Part shown: positions 34,146 through 43,340 of the stretch, one piece after another
How positions within the stretch are numbered: the first letter of the stretch is position 1
Layout of the letters: each line of letters begins with the position of its first letter
DNA from: Rhodococcus sp040643435
Lineage (GTDB): Bacteria; Actinomycetota; Actinomycetes; Mycobacteriales; Mycobacteriaceae
Direction of reading: 5' to 3'
Length of the DNA: 64,000 bases
NCBI RefSeq assembly: GCF_040643435.1
Contig: NZ_JBEYUH010000006.1
Span: 62,001 to 126,000, forward strand
The notes under the pieces: generated by a model
What the model saw: only the letters and a program-made list of their open reading frames with translations
Database searches by the model: none
Told to the model about the DNA's origin: nothing
Program-made: the position numbers and the translations under genes

Positions 34146-35069
34146 CTACGTGCGAGAGGCGAGTTGGACGTTCGCGTGCGCGCGCACGTAGACGGTGCCG
34201 TCGGCTGCGCACAGCGTCGTCTCGAAGGAGGCGAGTCGCCGACCTGCCCGTAGCGCTGTCGACCGCAGTTCGATGTCCGGTCCGGGAACGGCCGGCGAAC
34301 GCAGGTAGTCGAGGCCGATCTCCAGTACGCGGTAGTCGTGGTCGACGCCGGTCAGCGTCTGCGCCGCCAATCCGGTGACGGCCTCCGCTATCGAGACGAG
34401 CACGCCGCCCTGCACCGAACCGATCACATTGGCCATCCACTCGCGGGGCGACAGGCGGGCCCGCACGACTCCTCGTTCTGCGGCCGTCACCTCGAGCCCG
34501 AGCAATCCGGCGAGGGGACCGCGCGGGAGAGATCCGGTGGAGATGCCGGTGACGATATCGAGCCCGGGCAGCTCGGCCAGGACCGCTGCGTCGGACCACG
34601 GCTCCGGTTCTCCGCGGTCCGGTACGGACTCCGCCGCGTCCGGTCCGAGATCGGTCGGTGTGCGTCCGACAAGGATGGATCGTCCCACCAGGTGGGCGAC
34701 GAGCGCGCCCTGCTCGTCGCGCACGTCGGTGCGTGACACACCGGTCGACTCGTCGAAGAAGAGGCCACTGCCATGGCCGACGAGGATGCCGGAGCTGGGG
34801 AAGGGGTGGGCGAGCGTCGCCGTCAGGTGCGACAGCACACCCTGGGGGCGCTCACCGGTCGCCGCGAACCGGGCGAGACCTGCGGGCAGGCCGCCCGCGA
34901 AGTCCGTGAGGACGCCCAGGGAAGCGAGAGTGGTCCGTCCGCGGTGGTCGAACAGGTGCGGCCCCACGGGCTGGGTGATCGAGACCGACGTGTCGCCGGC
35001 GACCTCGATTTCGACGCCCATGAAACGGCCCGGGCGGTCGACGGGGAACTGTGTCGTCTCGATAACCAT
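34146..35069 (-). CDS. double-hotdog acyl-CoA thioesterase (PaaI/4HBT-like)
   Basis: A 307-residue protein with two hotdog-like halves. The C-terminal half from about 175 has the clearest motif, with ANVIGSVQGGVLVSIAEAVTGLAA matching the PaaI/4HBT helix and its catalytic Asp/Glu region. The N-terminal half has HLFDHRGRTTLASLGVLTDFAGG, a second hotdog helix. It probably hydrolyses acyl-CoA thioesters or acts as a non-catalytic acyl-CoA-binding protein. The convergent esterase gene ends 17 bp away. No operon partner on this strand is evident. Confidence 0.75.
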   Translation of the reverse strand: MVIETTQFPVDRPGRFMGVEIEVAGDTSVSITQPVGPHLFDHRGRTTLASLGVLTDFAGGLPAGLARFAATGERPQGVLSHLTATLAHPFPSSGILVGHGSGLFFDESTGVSRTDVRDEQGALVAHLVGRSILVGRTPTDLGPDAAESVPDRGEPEPWSDAAVLAELPGLDIVTGISTGSLPRGPLAGLLGLEVTAAERGVVRARLSPREWMANVIGSVQGGVLVSIAEAVTGLAAQTLTGVDHDYRVLEIGLDYLRSPAVPGPDIELRSTALRAGRRLASFETTLCAADGTVYVRAHANVQLASRT

Positions 35070-35137
35070 GCTCTGCTTCTATCAGGGACGGCTTGCCGGA
35101 TAGCGGCCGGGGAGTCGTTCCCGCAGTTCGCCGGGCT

Positions 35138-35743
35138 CTACGGGGTCTCCGTCCCGCCTCGGTTCTCGAGTTCGCGGATCCGCTTCGAGGCCTCTTCGAG
35201 TCGCTTCTTCCGTGCTGCAGCTTCCGACTTCTTCAGTTGTTCGTAGACCTTCTCGTCGTCGTCGCTGTACTTCAGGATCAGCCGCGGAACGCTCAGCGTC
35301 ACGATCAGCGTCGGCCACACGATCCAGGCGTAATCCCACTCGACGACGCGTTGCAGGACGAGAAAGGTCGTCAGAGTGATACCGATGATGATCCAGTCGA
35401 GCGTTTCGACCAGATTTCCCCGCGTGCGGAGCGAAACAAGTTCCTCCTCCGCCGATTGTGTCGTCGTCACAGGAGAAGTGTCACCACGGACCGCCGGCAT
35501 CGAGGAATCGGCAATGATCCGGATACGGCCGTCGACCTGTTCGAGAGGAACCCCGCCGGGCAGACCCCGAAAGGACGGTTGCAACGCCGAAAGTGTTCGT
35601 GCCGAGGAGATTTCTCCGGACCGATCGTAGAATTCGGCACTGTCCAGCCGTCCCGCGGCGTAGTGCTCGCCGAGCGCGTTCAACGCGTGCATGCGTTCTG
35701 AATCGCTGAGCAACAGGTCTTGGTGATCGGAATTTTCGGTCAT
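35138..35743 (-). CDS. DUF1707 membrane protein with C-terminal coiled coil
   Basis: A 201-residue protein. The N-terminal about 60 residues (LSDSERMHALNALGEHYAAGRLDSAEFYDR) are a DUF1707/SHOCT-like module. A charged linker and two adjacent hydrophobic segments (DWIIIGITLTTFLVL and YAWIVWPTLIVTLSVPRLIL) make a hairpin in the membrane. The tail is a highly charged coiled coil ending NRGGTETP. ATG 35743 has AGGGGA upstream. The function is unknown; in the family the module is often at the cytoplasmic end of small membrane proteins. The 187-bp gap upstream (35744-35930) shows nothing notable. Confidence 0.82.
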   Translation of the reverse strand: MTENSDHQDLLLSDSERMHALNALGEHYAAGRLDSAEFYDRSGEISSARTLSALQPSFRGLPGGVPLEQVDGRIRIIADSSMPAVRGDTSPVTTTQSAEEELVSLRTRGNLVETLDWIIIGITLTTFLVLQRVVEWDYAWIVWPTLIVTLSVPRLILKYSDDDEKVYEQLKKSEAAARKKRLEEASKRIRELENRGGTETP

Positions 35744-35930
35744 GGTCCCCTGCGCTTTCGGAAGTGAGTATCGGATTCCGTGCACCCGCGATCTTAGGGC
35801 GGTATGCGAAGAATCGGGGACGCTCGGCGACACCTGCCGTACTCCACGATGAGTTCTCGCCGCGTGGTCGGTCTGTATCCGTGACACCCATACCGCGTCC
35901 CGGGCAGGGACACCGAACACAGGAGAAACC

Positions 35931-36401
35931 ATGCCGCGCATACCGTTCGTGAACCTCGCTGTCGAGAACGTCGCCGCCTCTCGGGAATTCTTCGACAAGC
36001 TCGGATTCACCTTCAACGACATGTTTTGCGACGAGAACACCGCCTGCCTGGAAATCAACGAGCAGAGCTACGTGATGTTGCTCGCGAAGCCGCGCTTCCG
36101 CGACTTCATCAACGACGACATCTGCGACACCACGCGGGCCCGTGAGGTGCTCATGTGCATCACCGCGGAGAGTCGTGAGGGAGTCGACGCGCTCGTGGAC
36201 GGCGCGGTTGCGGCCGGAGGCACCGAGTGGGTGACCTCGGGTGGGCAGAAGGCACAGGAGGAGATGGGGGAGTACTCGCATCAGCGGGCGTTCCGGGATC
36301 TCGACAATCACGTCTGGGAAGTGATGTGGATGGATATGTCCGCCGCAGAGCAGGCGTGGGCACCGGCGGACGCCGAACGAAGCGCTGCCGCGGAGGCTTG
36401 A
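35931..36401 (+). CDS. VOC-superfamily (glyoxalase/bleomycin-resistance fold) protein
   Basis: A 156-residue protein with a single beta-alpha-beta-beta-beta VOC module repeated in shortened form. It opens IPFVNLAVENVAASREFFDKLGF and ends with the domain signature AFRDLDNHVWEVMWMD, where the last Glu is a common metal ligand. ATG 35931 has CAGGAGAA upstream. It converges with the sigma factor gene, 24 bp between stops. Relatives are small-molecule lyases, dioxygenases or binding proteins; no specific substrate can be stated. Confidence 0.88.
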   Translation: MPRIPFVNLAVENVAASREFFDKLGFTFNDMFCDENTACLEINEQSYVMLLAKPRFRDFINDDICDTTRAREVLMCITAESREGVDALVDGAVAAGGTEWVTSGGQKAQEEMGEYSHQRAFRDLDNHVWEVMWMDMSAAEQAWAPADAERSAAAEA

Positions 36402-36425
36402 TTGCCGGCGACTCGACGGGAGGAG

Positions 36426-37445
36426 TCAGTGGGCTGCCGGGTCTTCCGGCAGCCCGAATCGGGCGAACAACGCAGCGGTGTCGTCGCCGAAGAAGACAGT
36501 GGCGTGCGTGACTCTACCGTCGACGATGTCGAGCACTTGCAGTTGAAAAGGGTGGTGGCGACCGTCCTCCCCTCGCATGTACAGCCCGAATGCCGGTTGG
36601 CCGTTCGCCACGGCTGGGCGGAGAACCTGGTCGCCGGGACCCTCTGCAGGGCAGTTGGTCTTGATGAGAGTGACGATCGCATCGGCGCCTTGGTACCAGC
36701 CCTCGAAAGGCGGCATCTCCCAGATCGCATCTTCGGTGAGCATCTGTGCGAGCGAGTCGATGTCGTACCTCTCGAAGCCGTCGACCCAGCGCTGTAACAA
36801 TGCCTTGGTTTCGGCACCGTCGGGTTCGGCCAGTTCGTCGTCCCGCACGCGGGCGTCCTTCAACTGGGCTCGGGCGCGCTGCAGAAGGCTGTTGACCGCG
36901 GCTGTCGACGTGTCGAGGGCGGCCGCGACCTCGGTGGCACGCCACTGCAGGACTTCGCGGAGAAGCAGTACCGCCCGCTGGCGGGCGGACAGGTGCTGAA
37001 GGGCAGCGACGAACGCGAGTCGCACGGAATCGCGGGACGCGGCGATCGTTGCGGGATCCGACGGATCGTCGACGGCGTATCCGGCCGGGAACGGTTCGAG
37101 CCAGGGCACCTCCGGCCGGGTGACCAGATCGTCGGTGGGATCGGCACTCGGTGCGCCGAGTCCGGTGGGTAGCGGCCGACGACTGCGACCCTCGAGTGCG
37201 GTCAGGCACACGTTGGTGGCGATGCGGTGCAGCCACGTCCGCAGCGACGAACGACCCCCGAAGTTCTCGTAACCGCGCCACGCCCGCAGGTAGGTCTCCT
37301 GAACGAGATCTTCCGCGTCGTGGAGCGACCCGCTCATGCGGTAACAGTGGGCGAGCAGCTCTCGACGGAACGGCTCGGCAAGGTCCATGAAATCCGTCGA
37401 CGCCGGCATCGAACCGGCAGATTCTCCGAGCAGTTGTTCTGTCAT
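36426..37445 (-). CDS. ECF sigma factor with C-terminal SnoaL-like domain (SigG-like)
   Basis: A 339-residue sigma factor. Region 2 (about 24-95) has FRRELLAHCYRMSGSLHDAEDLVQE and ARW-type TWLHRIATNVCL. Region 4 (about 135-195) has LQHLSARQRAVLLLREVLQW and the HTH of TEVAAALDTSTAAVNSLLQRARAQL. The C-terminal about 130 residues look like a SnoaL/NTF2 fold (YDIDSLAQMLTEDAIWEMPP). Such tails in ECF sigmas substitute for an anti-sigma factor and affect activity. No anti-sigma gene is adjacent. It resembles the mycobacterial SigG group. ATG 37445 is chosen; a GGGGG lies about 10 nt upstream. Confidence 0.92.
   Translation of the reverse strand: MTEQLLGESAGSMPASTDFMDLAEPFRRELLAHCYRMSGSLHDAEDLVQETYLRAWRGYENFGGRSSLRTWLHRIATNVCLTALEGRSRRPLPTGLGAPSADPTDDLVTRPEVPWLEPFPAGYAVDDPSDPATIAASRDSVRLAFVAALQHLSARQRAVLLLREVLQWRATEVAAALDTSTAAVNSLLQRARAQLKDARVRDDELAEPDGAETKALLQRWVDGFERYDIDSLAQMLTEDAIWEMPPFEGWYQGADAIVTLIKTNCPAEGPGDQVLRPAVANGQPAFGLYMRGEDGRHHPFQLQVLDIVDGRVTHATVFFGDDTAALFARFGLPEDPAAH
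36431..36455. terminator. strong stem-loop between convergent VOC and sigma factor genes
   Basis: GGGCTGCCGG (36431-36440) pairs perfectly with CCGGCAGCCC (36446-36455) around a 5-nt loop. It encodes the last residues of the sigma factor and lies 30 bp after the VOC stop. There is no T-run, so it may be a transcript-end stabiliser or weak terminator. Confidence 0.5.
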
Positions 37446-37618
37446 GATCGCGATACCCCCGGCTGGTCGGCCCCCGAATTCGCTACCCGTCAGAGAGTAG
37501 CCGTGGCCACCGACAGAAGACAGTGAAAATCGCGGGGCCTCGATCGGGGTGCCGGATGCAGGTACCGTGCACGAAGTCGCGCCGAGGGGGCGCGTGGTGG
37601 ACGGAGTGGGGACAGGTC

Positions 37619-39055
37619 GTGCACGAATACACGCTGCGCGAAGGCGTATCCGACAGACCGGACCACACCGGAGCGGTCGGCCCGTACGCGAACGGCCTTC
37701 CGTCCGGTGCTCTGGACGTCGAGACACCCGAGCTCGACCGTTTCGGGCCGGCCGAGCTCGGCCGAGCCGTGGTGGTCGCGGCCGTGCTGATCGCTTTCGT
37801 GGTGTGGGCCATCGTGCGGTGGACCGTCCGGCCCCGGAACCACGGGATCGTCGAAGCGGCCGCCCACGGCACCGTCGACGCGTTCGAGCACCTCGGGCCG
37901 ACCTTCGTGAAGCTCGGTCAGCTGATCGCCTCGTCGCCCGGGTTGTTTCCCGTCGCGCTCGCCGACGCTTGCCTGCGCATGCTCGACGACGTTCCGACCT
38001 TCCCCTCCGACCAGGCCCGGGCGGTGATCGAAGAGGATCTCGGATACCGCATCGACGAGTTGTTCGCCTCGTTCGACGACGTGCCGCTTGCCGCCGCATC
38101 CGTCGCCCAGGTGCACGGCTGTGTGTTGCACGACGGTCGCCGAGCGGTCGTGAAGGTGCAGCGCCCCGGGATCGCGCAGCGCATGCTCGTCGATCTGCGG
38201 GCCGCCTACATGGGCGCGAAACTGCTGCAGATCTTCGAGTTCTTCCGCATCGCGAACACACCGGGAATCATCCGCGATCTCTACAACGCGACGATGACGG
38301 AACTCAACGCGGCGGTAGAGGCGGACCGGCAGGACCGCTTCCGCCGCAACATCTCTGCTTTCGGCGACAATTGCTACGTCACGGTGCCCGAGGTGTACTG
38401 GCAGTGGTGCGGCCCGCGGGTGATCTGCATGGAGAGGTTGCAGGGCAAGCCGTTGGACCGGGTCGTGCCGGGCCAGGACGATCTCGACACCGCCCTGCTG
38501 GTGCGCCGAGGGGTGAAGGTGTGGATGGAAGCGGTGCTGTGCCACGGCCCCTTCCACGGCGACGTCCACGCGGGCAATCTGTGGTTGCTCGAGGACGGCC
38601 GCGTCGCACTGCTCGATTTCGGCATCGTCGGCGAACTACCCGACAAGTGGCGCGCTCTGCTGCGGGCGTTGTTCCGCGCTGCGCTCCTCGACGGGGACTT
38701 CACAGCGGTCGCGCAGAGTGTGCGGGCACTCGGTGTCGCCGCAAATCTCGATGTCGACGACGCGGCGGTCGGGCGGCAGGTGGCCGAGACCTTCGGTCCG
38801 CTCCTCGGTCAGGACGTGGGTGAACTGCGGCTCAGCGAACTGATCGGGGCGCTGGTCTCGCTCGGCCGTAAATGGAACACGTCGACTCCCGAGGAACTCG
38901 TACTGTTCGGGAAGCAACTCGGGTATTTCGAGCGGTATGCAACCGCGCTGGCGCCGGGTTGGGTGCTCGGCCGCGATTCCTTCGTCTTCCGGAATGTCTT
39001 CCCCGAGGAAATAGCCATACGACTTGCCGAATCGGGCGTGAGCCTGCCCGACTGA
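37619..39055 (+). CDS. ABC1/AarF/UbiB family atypical kinase-like protein
   Basis: A 478-residue protein with a membrane helix near residues 43-65 (VVVAAVLIAFVVWAIVRW) followed by the ABC1/UbiB kinase-like domain. It shows KLGQLIASS (the family-specific KxGQ motif), AAASVAQVH (the alanine-rich replacement of the Gly loop), VVKVQRPG with the ATP-site Lys, HGDVHAGN (catalytic loop) and LLDFG (Mg-binding Asp). Homologues act as ATPases in quinone or lipid metabolism; in actinobacteria the substrate is unclear. GTG 37619 has GGGGACAGG upstream; the frame is open earlier but no better start is present. Confidence 0.92.
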   Translation: MHEYTLREGVSDRPDHTGAVGPYANGLPSGALDVETPELDRFGPAELGRAVVVAAVLIAFVVWAIVRWTVRPRNHGIVEAAAHGTVDAFEHLGPTFVKLGQLIASSPGLFPVALADACLRMLDDVPTFPSDQARAVIEEDLGYRIDELFASFDDVPLAAASVAQVHGCVLHDGRRAVVKVQRPGIAQRMLVDLRAAYMGAKLLQIFEFFRIANTPGIIRDLYNATMTELNAAVEADRQDRFRRNISAFGDNCYVTVPEVYWQWCGPRVICMERLQGKPLDRVVPGQDDLDTALLVRRGVKVWMEAVLCHGPFHGDVHAGNLWLLEDGRVALLDFGIVGELPDKWRALLRALFRAALLDGDFTAVAQSVRALGVAANLDVDDAAVGRQVAETFGPLLGQDVGELRLSELIGALVSLGRKWNTSTPEELVLFGKQLGYFERYATALAPGWVLGRDSFVFRNVFPEEIAIRLAESGVSLPD

Positions 39056-39103
39056 GTTCGGACCCGCGCAGACCTTTACAGAAAATCGCGCGGCCCGTAA
39101 TTT

Positions 39104-39115
39104 GAACGATCGTTC
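39104..39115. promoter_or_regulatory. perfect palindrome GAACGATCGTTC upstream of the acyl-CoA operon
   Basis: A 12-bp perfect palindrome flanked on both sides by TAATTTG-like sequence, 50 bp upstream of the hydratase start. It is a good candidate binding site for the TetR regulator at 42732. Confidence 0.6.
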
Positions 39116-39165
39116 GACCTAATTTGGTGCGAGTCACACAGGAAACGGAAGGACCGCTACCGCAC

Positions 39166-39975
39166 ATGGCAGCTTCGCAGGACGTCGTACTGAGCACCCG
39201 CGAGGGAAACGTCGTGACCTGGACGATCAACCTTCCGGAGGCACGCAATCCGATTTCGGGTGACGAGGTGGTCGAACGCCTCGTCGAACTCGTCGACGAA
39301 GCCAACCGCGACATCGACACGCGGGTCGTGATCCTCACCGGCGCGGGATCTGCCTTCTCGGCCGGGGGCAACGTCAAGGACATGGACGAGCGTCGCGGCA
39401 TGTTCGGTGGTGCACCCCACGCACTGAGGGAAGGCTACCGGCGCGGTATCCAGCGTCTGCCCAAGGCCATCTACCACTGCGAGGTCCCGATCATTGCCGC
39501 GGTCAACGGTCCCGCCGTGGGTGCCGGCTGCGACCTCGCGATGATGTGCGACATGCGGATCGCCTCGACGCGGGCGTTCTTCGCGGAGAGCTTCGTCAAG
39601 CTCGGCATCATTCCCGGCGACGGCGGCGCCTGGTTGCTCCCGCGCGCCGTTGGGGCGGCCCGTGCTGCCGAGATGGCCTTCACCGGCGATCGTGTGGACG
39701 CCGCGACGGCACTCGACTGGGGCATGGTCTCGCAGGTCGTCGAACCTGAACAACTGCTCGATGCCGCGAACGCTCTCGCTGCACGAGTGGCGGTCAACCC
39801 CCCGAACGCCCTGCGTATGACCAAGAAGCTGCTGCGGGAGGGACAGCGCGTCGATCTCGACACGCTCCTCGAACTGTCGGCCTCTTTTCAGGCGCTCTCG
39901 CACCACTCCGAGGACCATCGGGAAGCCCTGTCCGCGTTCCTCGAACGACGCACCGGCGACTTCACCGGCAACTGA
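39166..39975 (+). CDS. enoyl-CoA hydratase/isomerase
   Basis: A 269-residue crotonase with LPEARNPI, oxyanion segments SAFSAGGNVKDM and NGPAVGAGCDLAMMCDMRIA, and FVKLGIIPGDGGAWLLPRAVG. An Asp replaces Glu at the second catalytic position (PGDGG), as in several actinobacterial ECHs; this may favour isomerase or hydratase activity on other substrates. ATG 39166 has GGAAGGA 12 nt upstream; TTG at 39124 would add 14 residues. It is the first gene of the operon that runs to about 46.9 kb. Confidence 0.9.
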   Translation: MAASQDVVLSTREGNVVTWTINLPEARNPISGDEVVERLVELVDEANRDIDTRVVILTGAGSAFSAGGNVKDMDERRGMFGGAPHALREGYRRGIQRLPKAIYHCEVPIIAAVNGPAVGAGCDLAMMCDMRIASTRAFFAESFVKLGIIPGDGGAWLLPRAVGAARAAEMAFTGDRVDAATALDWGMVSQVVEPEQLLDAANALAARVAVNPPNALRMTKKLLREGQRVDLDTLLELSASFQALSHHSEDHREALSAFLERRTGDFTGN

Positions 39976-40006
39976 CCCTTCCGATTCCTGACCCCTAGGA
40001 CAGACC

Positions 40007-41164
40007 ATGCAGCGCACGATCTTCACCGAAGAACACGAACAGTTCCGGAAGATGTTGCGCGACTTCATCGAACGTGAAGTCGTGCCGCATCGCGAGGAGT
40101 GGGACGAGATGGGCCGCCCTCCTCGTGAATTCTTCCGCCGGCTGGGCGAACTCGGCATTCTCGGGATCCAGGTCCCCGAGGAGTACGGCGGGGGCGGCGA
40201 GTCGAGCTTCAAGTTCAACACGATCGTCTTCGAAGAGGTCGCCCGTGCGGGTGTCTCGTTCGGCTCCTACACGGTGCATGCCTGCCTGATCCTGCCGTAC
40301 CTGCTCGAATACGCGACCGACGAACAGAAGCAGCGCTGGCTGCCCGGTTTCGCCGACGGCTCGATCATGACCGCGATCGCGATGACCGAACCGGGCACCG
40401 GTTCCGACCTTGCGAACATCGCGACCTCGGCGAAACTGTCGGAAGACGGCTCGCACTACATCATCAACGGAGCGAAGACCTTCATCACCGGCGGCGTCAC
40501 CGCCGACCTCATCCTGACGGTGTGCCGCACCAGCCCGTTCGACCCCGAAAACCGTCGCGGTGGCCTGTCCATCATCGCAGTGCCCACCGACAGTGAGGGG
40601 TTCGCGGTGGGTCGCAAGCTCGACAAGATCGGCCTGCACCAGCAGGACACCGCCGAATTGTCGTACACCGACGTGAAGGTACCGGTCGAGAATCTGCTCG
40701 GTGAGGAGGGCGCGGGCTTCGGTTACCTGACCCACAATCTGCCGCAGGAGCGGCTGAGTATCGCCCTGAACCAGGTCGGTTTCGCCGAGGCCGCCATCGC
40801 CCACGCGATCGCGTACACCAGCGAACGCAAGGTGTTCGGTAAGCCGGTCTCCACCTTCCAGAACACCAAGTTCGTGCTCGCCGAGTGCTCCGCCGAAACG
40901 CAGGCCGCGCGGGTCTACGTCGACCGCTGCCTCGAACTTCTCGACCGCAAGGAACTGACGGTCGCGGATGCTGCTCGTGCGAAATTGTTCTGCACCGAGG
41001 TCGCCGGCCGCGTCATCGACAAGTGCCTGCAGTTGCACGGGGGCTACGGCTACATCACCGAGTATCCCATCGCCAGGCTGTACGCCGACACGCGCGTGAC
41101 CCGCATCTACGGGGGTACCAGCGAGGTCATGAAAACGATCATCTCCAAGGATCTGGGGCTGTAG
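40007..41164 (+). CDS. acyl-CoA dehydrogenase (long-chain/isovaleryl type)
   Basis: A 385-residue flavoprotein with the FAD/substrate loop ITAIAMTEPGTGSDLANIATSA-type region and the C-terminal YGGTSEVMKTIISKDLGL. The Glu of the medium-chain type YEGT is replaced by Gly. A Glu in LPQERLSIA (helix G region) is placed as in long-chain/isovaleryl-type enzymes and is the probable base. It follows the hydratase by 31 bp and is joined to the ligase gene by a 2-bp gap. It catalyses alpha,beta-dehydrogenation of an acyl-CoA; chain type is uncertain. Confidence 0.92.
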   Translation: MQRTIFTEEHEQFRKMLRDFIEREVVPHREEWDEMGRPPREFFRRLGELGILGIQVPEEYGGGGESSFKFNTIVFEEVARAGVSFGSYTVHACLILPYLLEYATDEQKQRWLPGFADGSIMTAIAMTEPGTGSDLANIATSAKLSEDGSHYIINGAKTFITGGVTADLILTVCRTSPFDPENRRGGLSIIAVPTDSEGFAVGRKLDKIGLHQQDTAELSYTDVKVPVENLLGEEGAGFGYLTHNLPQERLSIALNQVGFAEAAIAHAIAYTSERKVFGKPVSTFQNTKFVLAECSAETQAARVYVDRCLELLDRKELTVADAARAKLFCTEVAGRVIDKCLQLHGGYGYITEYPIARLYADTRVTRIYGGTSEVMKTIISKDLGL

Positions 41165-41166
41165 CG

Positions 41167-42735
41167 ATGTATCCGGGACGGTACGCCGCCGTCGACCCGG
41201 ACCGCCCCGCTGTGTACGAGGCCGCGACCGGGCGGATGCTCACCTATCTGCGACTCGAGGAGGAATCCGTCCGGTTCGCGCACTGGCTGCGTGCACACGG
41301 CGTCGGGCGGGGCGATCACATCGCGGTGCTCACCGTCAACGACATGACCGTTTTCCAATTGTATTGGGGAGCACTGCGTTCCGGTGTCTACATCACGTTC
41401 GTGAACAGTCATCTGGCGCCGGCGGAGGCTGCCTACATCGTCGACGACTGCGATGCGACGGTGCTCGTGGTCTCGGCGCCGCTCGCGGACCTCGCGGCGG
41501 CGATCGTGCCGCTCACCCCGAAGGTGGTGCACCGTCTCGCATTCGGAGGGCAGGTGCCCGGGCACTTCGGGTACGAGGCCGAGACGGCGGGACTTTCGAT
41601 CATCCCTCCGGAGGATCAACCCCGTGGCAGCGACATGCTGTATTCCTCCGGGACCACGGGCCGGCCGAAGGGAATCAAGCCCGCGCTCACCGGCGCACAG
41701 GTGGGGGACGAACCGGGCTCGCCGCTGCTGAAGCAGGTGAGGTGGTTCGGTTTCGACGAGAACACGGTGTATCTGTCACCCGCGCCGATCTACCATTCTG
41801 CGCCGCTTCGGTACAGCGTGTCGACACAGGCACTCGGCGGCACCGTCGTGCTCATGGACAGATTCGATCCCGAACGTAGTCTGGCGTACATCGAGCGTTA
41901 TCGCGTGACCCACAGCCAATGGGTGCCCACCCATTTCGTGCGCCTTCTGAAACTGCCCCGCGAGATCCGGGAGCGCTACGACCTGTCGTCGATGCGATGC
42001 GCGCTGCATTCGGCCGCGCCATGTCCCGTCGAGGTGAAGAAGGAGCTCATAGGCTGGTGGGGCGAGATCGTCTACGAGTACTACTCCGCGACGGAGGCAA
42101 TCGGCAACACCCTCGTCACCCCGCAGGAATGGCTACGCAAGCCCGGCACGGTCGGGAAGACCGGTGGACCTGGCACTCTCGGACTGGCGCACATCTGCGG
42201 TGAGAACGGTGAACTGCTACCTGCCGGTGAGATCGGCGTCGTGTACTTCGAACGCACCGACTACTCGTTCGAGTACCACAAGGACCCGGAGAAGACCGAC
42301 TCGACGCGGCACCCGTTCGAGGAGAACTGGTACACCACCGGCGACATCGGCTATCTCGACGAGGACGACTACCTGTTCCTCACCGGCAGAGACAAGTTCA
42401 CGATCATCTCGGGTGGGGTGAACATCTATCCCCAGGAAATCGAGAACGTCCTGGTTCTTCACCCCTCGATCGCCGACGTTGCGGTTCTCGGTGTACCGGA
42501 TGCCGACCGCGGAGAACGTGTCGAAGCGTTCGTGCAACTCGTGCCCGGTGCAGAAGAGTCGGACGAGACCGAAGGTGAGATCATCGAGTTCTGCCGGGAG
42601 CGACTCTCGCGTTTCAAGTGCCCTCGGCATGTCCGGTTCGTCGACGAGCTGCCCCGCACTCCCACGGGCAAAATGGTCAAGCGGCGACTCGGCGAGTTGA
42701 TCGCGCACTACGCCGACACCGGAGCGATGTCTTGA
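41167..42735 (+). CDS. acyl-CoA synthetase (AMP-forming)
   Basis: A 522-residue ligase with P-loop LYSSGTTGRPKG, adenine motif EYYSATEA, TTGDIGYLDEDDY and catalytic Lys in TPTGKMVKRRL. The frame is open upstream, but ATG 41167 is only 2 bp after the dehydrogenase stop and gives a standard N-terminus (MYPGRYAAVDPDRPAVYEA). It ends overlapping the TetR start (TTGA). It activates the acid that the dehydrogenases and hydratase of this operon process. Confidence 0.92.
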   Translation: MYPGRYAAVDPDRPAVYEAATGRMLTYLRLEEESVRFAHWLRAHGVGRGDHIAVLTVNDMTVFQLYWGALRSGVYITFVNSHLAPAEAAYIVDDCDATVLVVSAPLADLAAAIVPLTPKVVHRLAFGGQVPGHFGYEAETAGLSIIPPEDQPRGSDMLYSSGTTGRPKGIKPALTGAQVGDEPGSPLLKQVRWFGFDENTVYLSPAPIYHSAPLRYSVSTQALGGTVVLMDRFDPERSLAYIERYRVTHSQWVPTHFVRLLKLPREIRERYDLSSMRCALHSAAPCPVEVKKELIGWWGEIVYEYYSATEAIGNTLVTPQEWLRKPGTVGKTGGPGTLGLAHICGENGELLPAGEIGVVYFERTDYSFEYHKDPEKTDSTRHPFEENWYTTGDIGYLDEDDYLFLTGRDKFTIISGGVNIYPQEIENVLVLHPSIADVAVLGVPDADRGERVEAFVQLVPGAEESDETEGEIIEFCRERLSRFKCPRHVRFVDELPRTPTGKMVKRRLGELIAHYADTGAMS

Positions 42736-43340
42736 GGGTGCTCTCACCGAAGCAGCGCCTCTTCATCGAGGCAGGACGAAAGGAGTTCGTGCGCAACGGT
42801 TACGGATCGTCCTCGATCCGCACGATCGCGCAGGAAGCGGGCGTGAGCCTGTCCGCGCTCTACTACCACTACAAGAACAAGCAAGACCTGCTGCTGGCTA
42901 TCCTGCTGGACGGTGTCGACACCTACGACGCGGTGTGCGATGCAGAACTCGCTCGTGCCGGCGACGACCCGATCGAACAGATCCGCGCGTTCGTCAGGGG
43001 AAACGTCGTCTTCCGTACGAAGTTTCCCGAACACGGTCGTATGATCGCCACGGAGGTCCGCAATCTCGAACCTGAAGGTGCCCGGTTGTACGAGGCACGC
43101 CGGCGCGCCGGGCGGCAACGGATCCGCGACATCATCGATCGAGGCGTCGAAGGCGGGGTGTTCACCACTCGATATCCCGACGACTGCCGCCGGTCGATTC
43201 TGGCGATGGTCTCTGCGGTCGCCAACTGGTACGACCCTGCCGGTCCGGACACCCCGGAGGAGATCGCCGAACGTTATGCGGAACTGTCGCTGGCGCTGTT
43301 GTGCCCGGCTGCGACCGGCGAGGAAGGAACTTCACGATGA
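42732..43340 (+). CDS. TetR-family transcriptional regulator
   Basis: A 202-residue regulator. The N-terminal HTH is IRTIAQEAGVSLSALYYHYKNKQDLL, the TetR recognition helix pattern. The C-terminal about 140 residues are ligand-binding. TTG 42732 overlaps the ligase stop as TTGA with GGAG at 7 nt; GTG at 42738 is an alternative. Its place inside the acyl-CoA operon suggests that it represses this operon and is released by an acyl-CoA, as the FadR-like TetR proteins do. The palindrome at 39104 is the likely site. Confidence 0.9.
   Translation: MRVLSPKQRLFIEAGRKEFVRNGYGSSSIRTIAQEAGVSLSALYYHYKNKQDLLLAILLDGVDTYDAVCDAELARAGDDPIEQIRAFVRGNVVFRTKFPEHGRMIATEVRNLEPEGARLYEARRRAGRQRIRDIIDRGVEGGVFTTRYPDDCRRSILAMVSAVANWYDPAGPDTPEEIAERYAELSLALLCPAATGEEGTSR

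Noticed and set aside
34146..35069. Calling the double-hotdog protein a specific thioesterase
   Set aside because: Only the hotdog helices are clear and the catalytic residues cannot be placed with confidence, so only the family is given.
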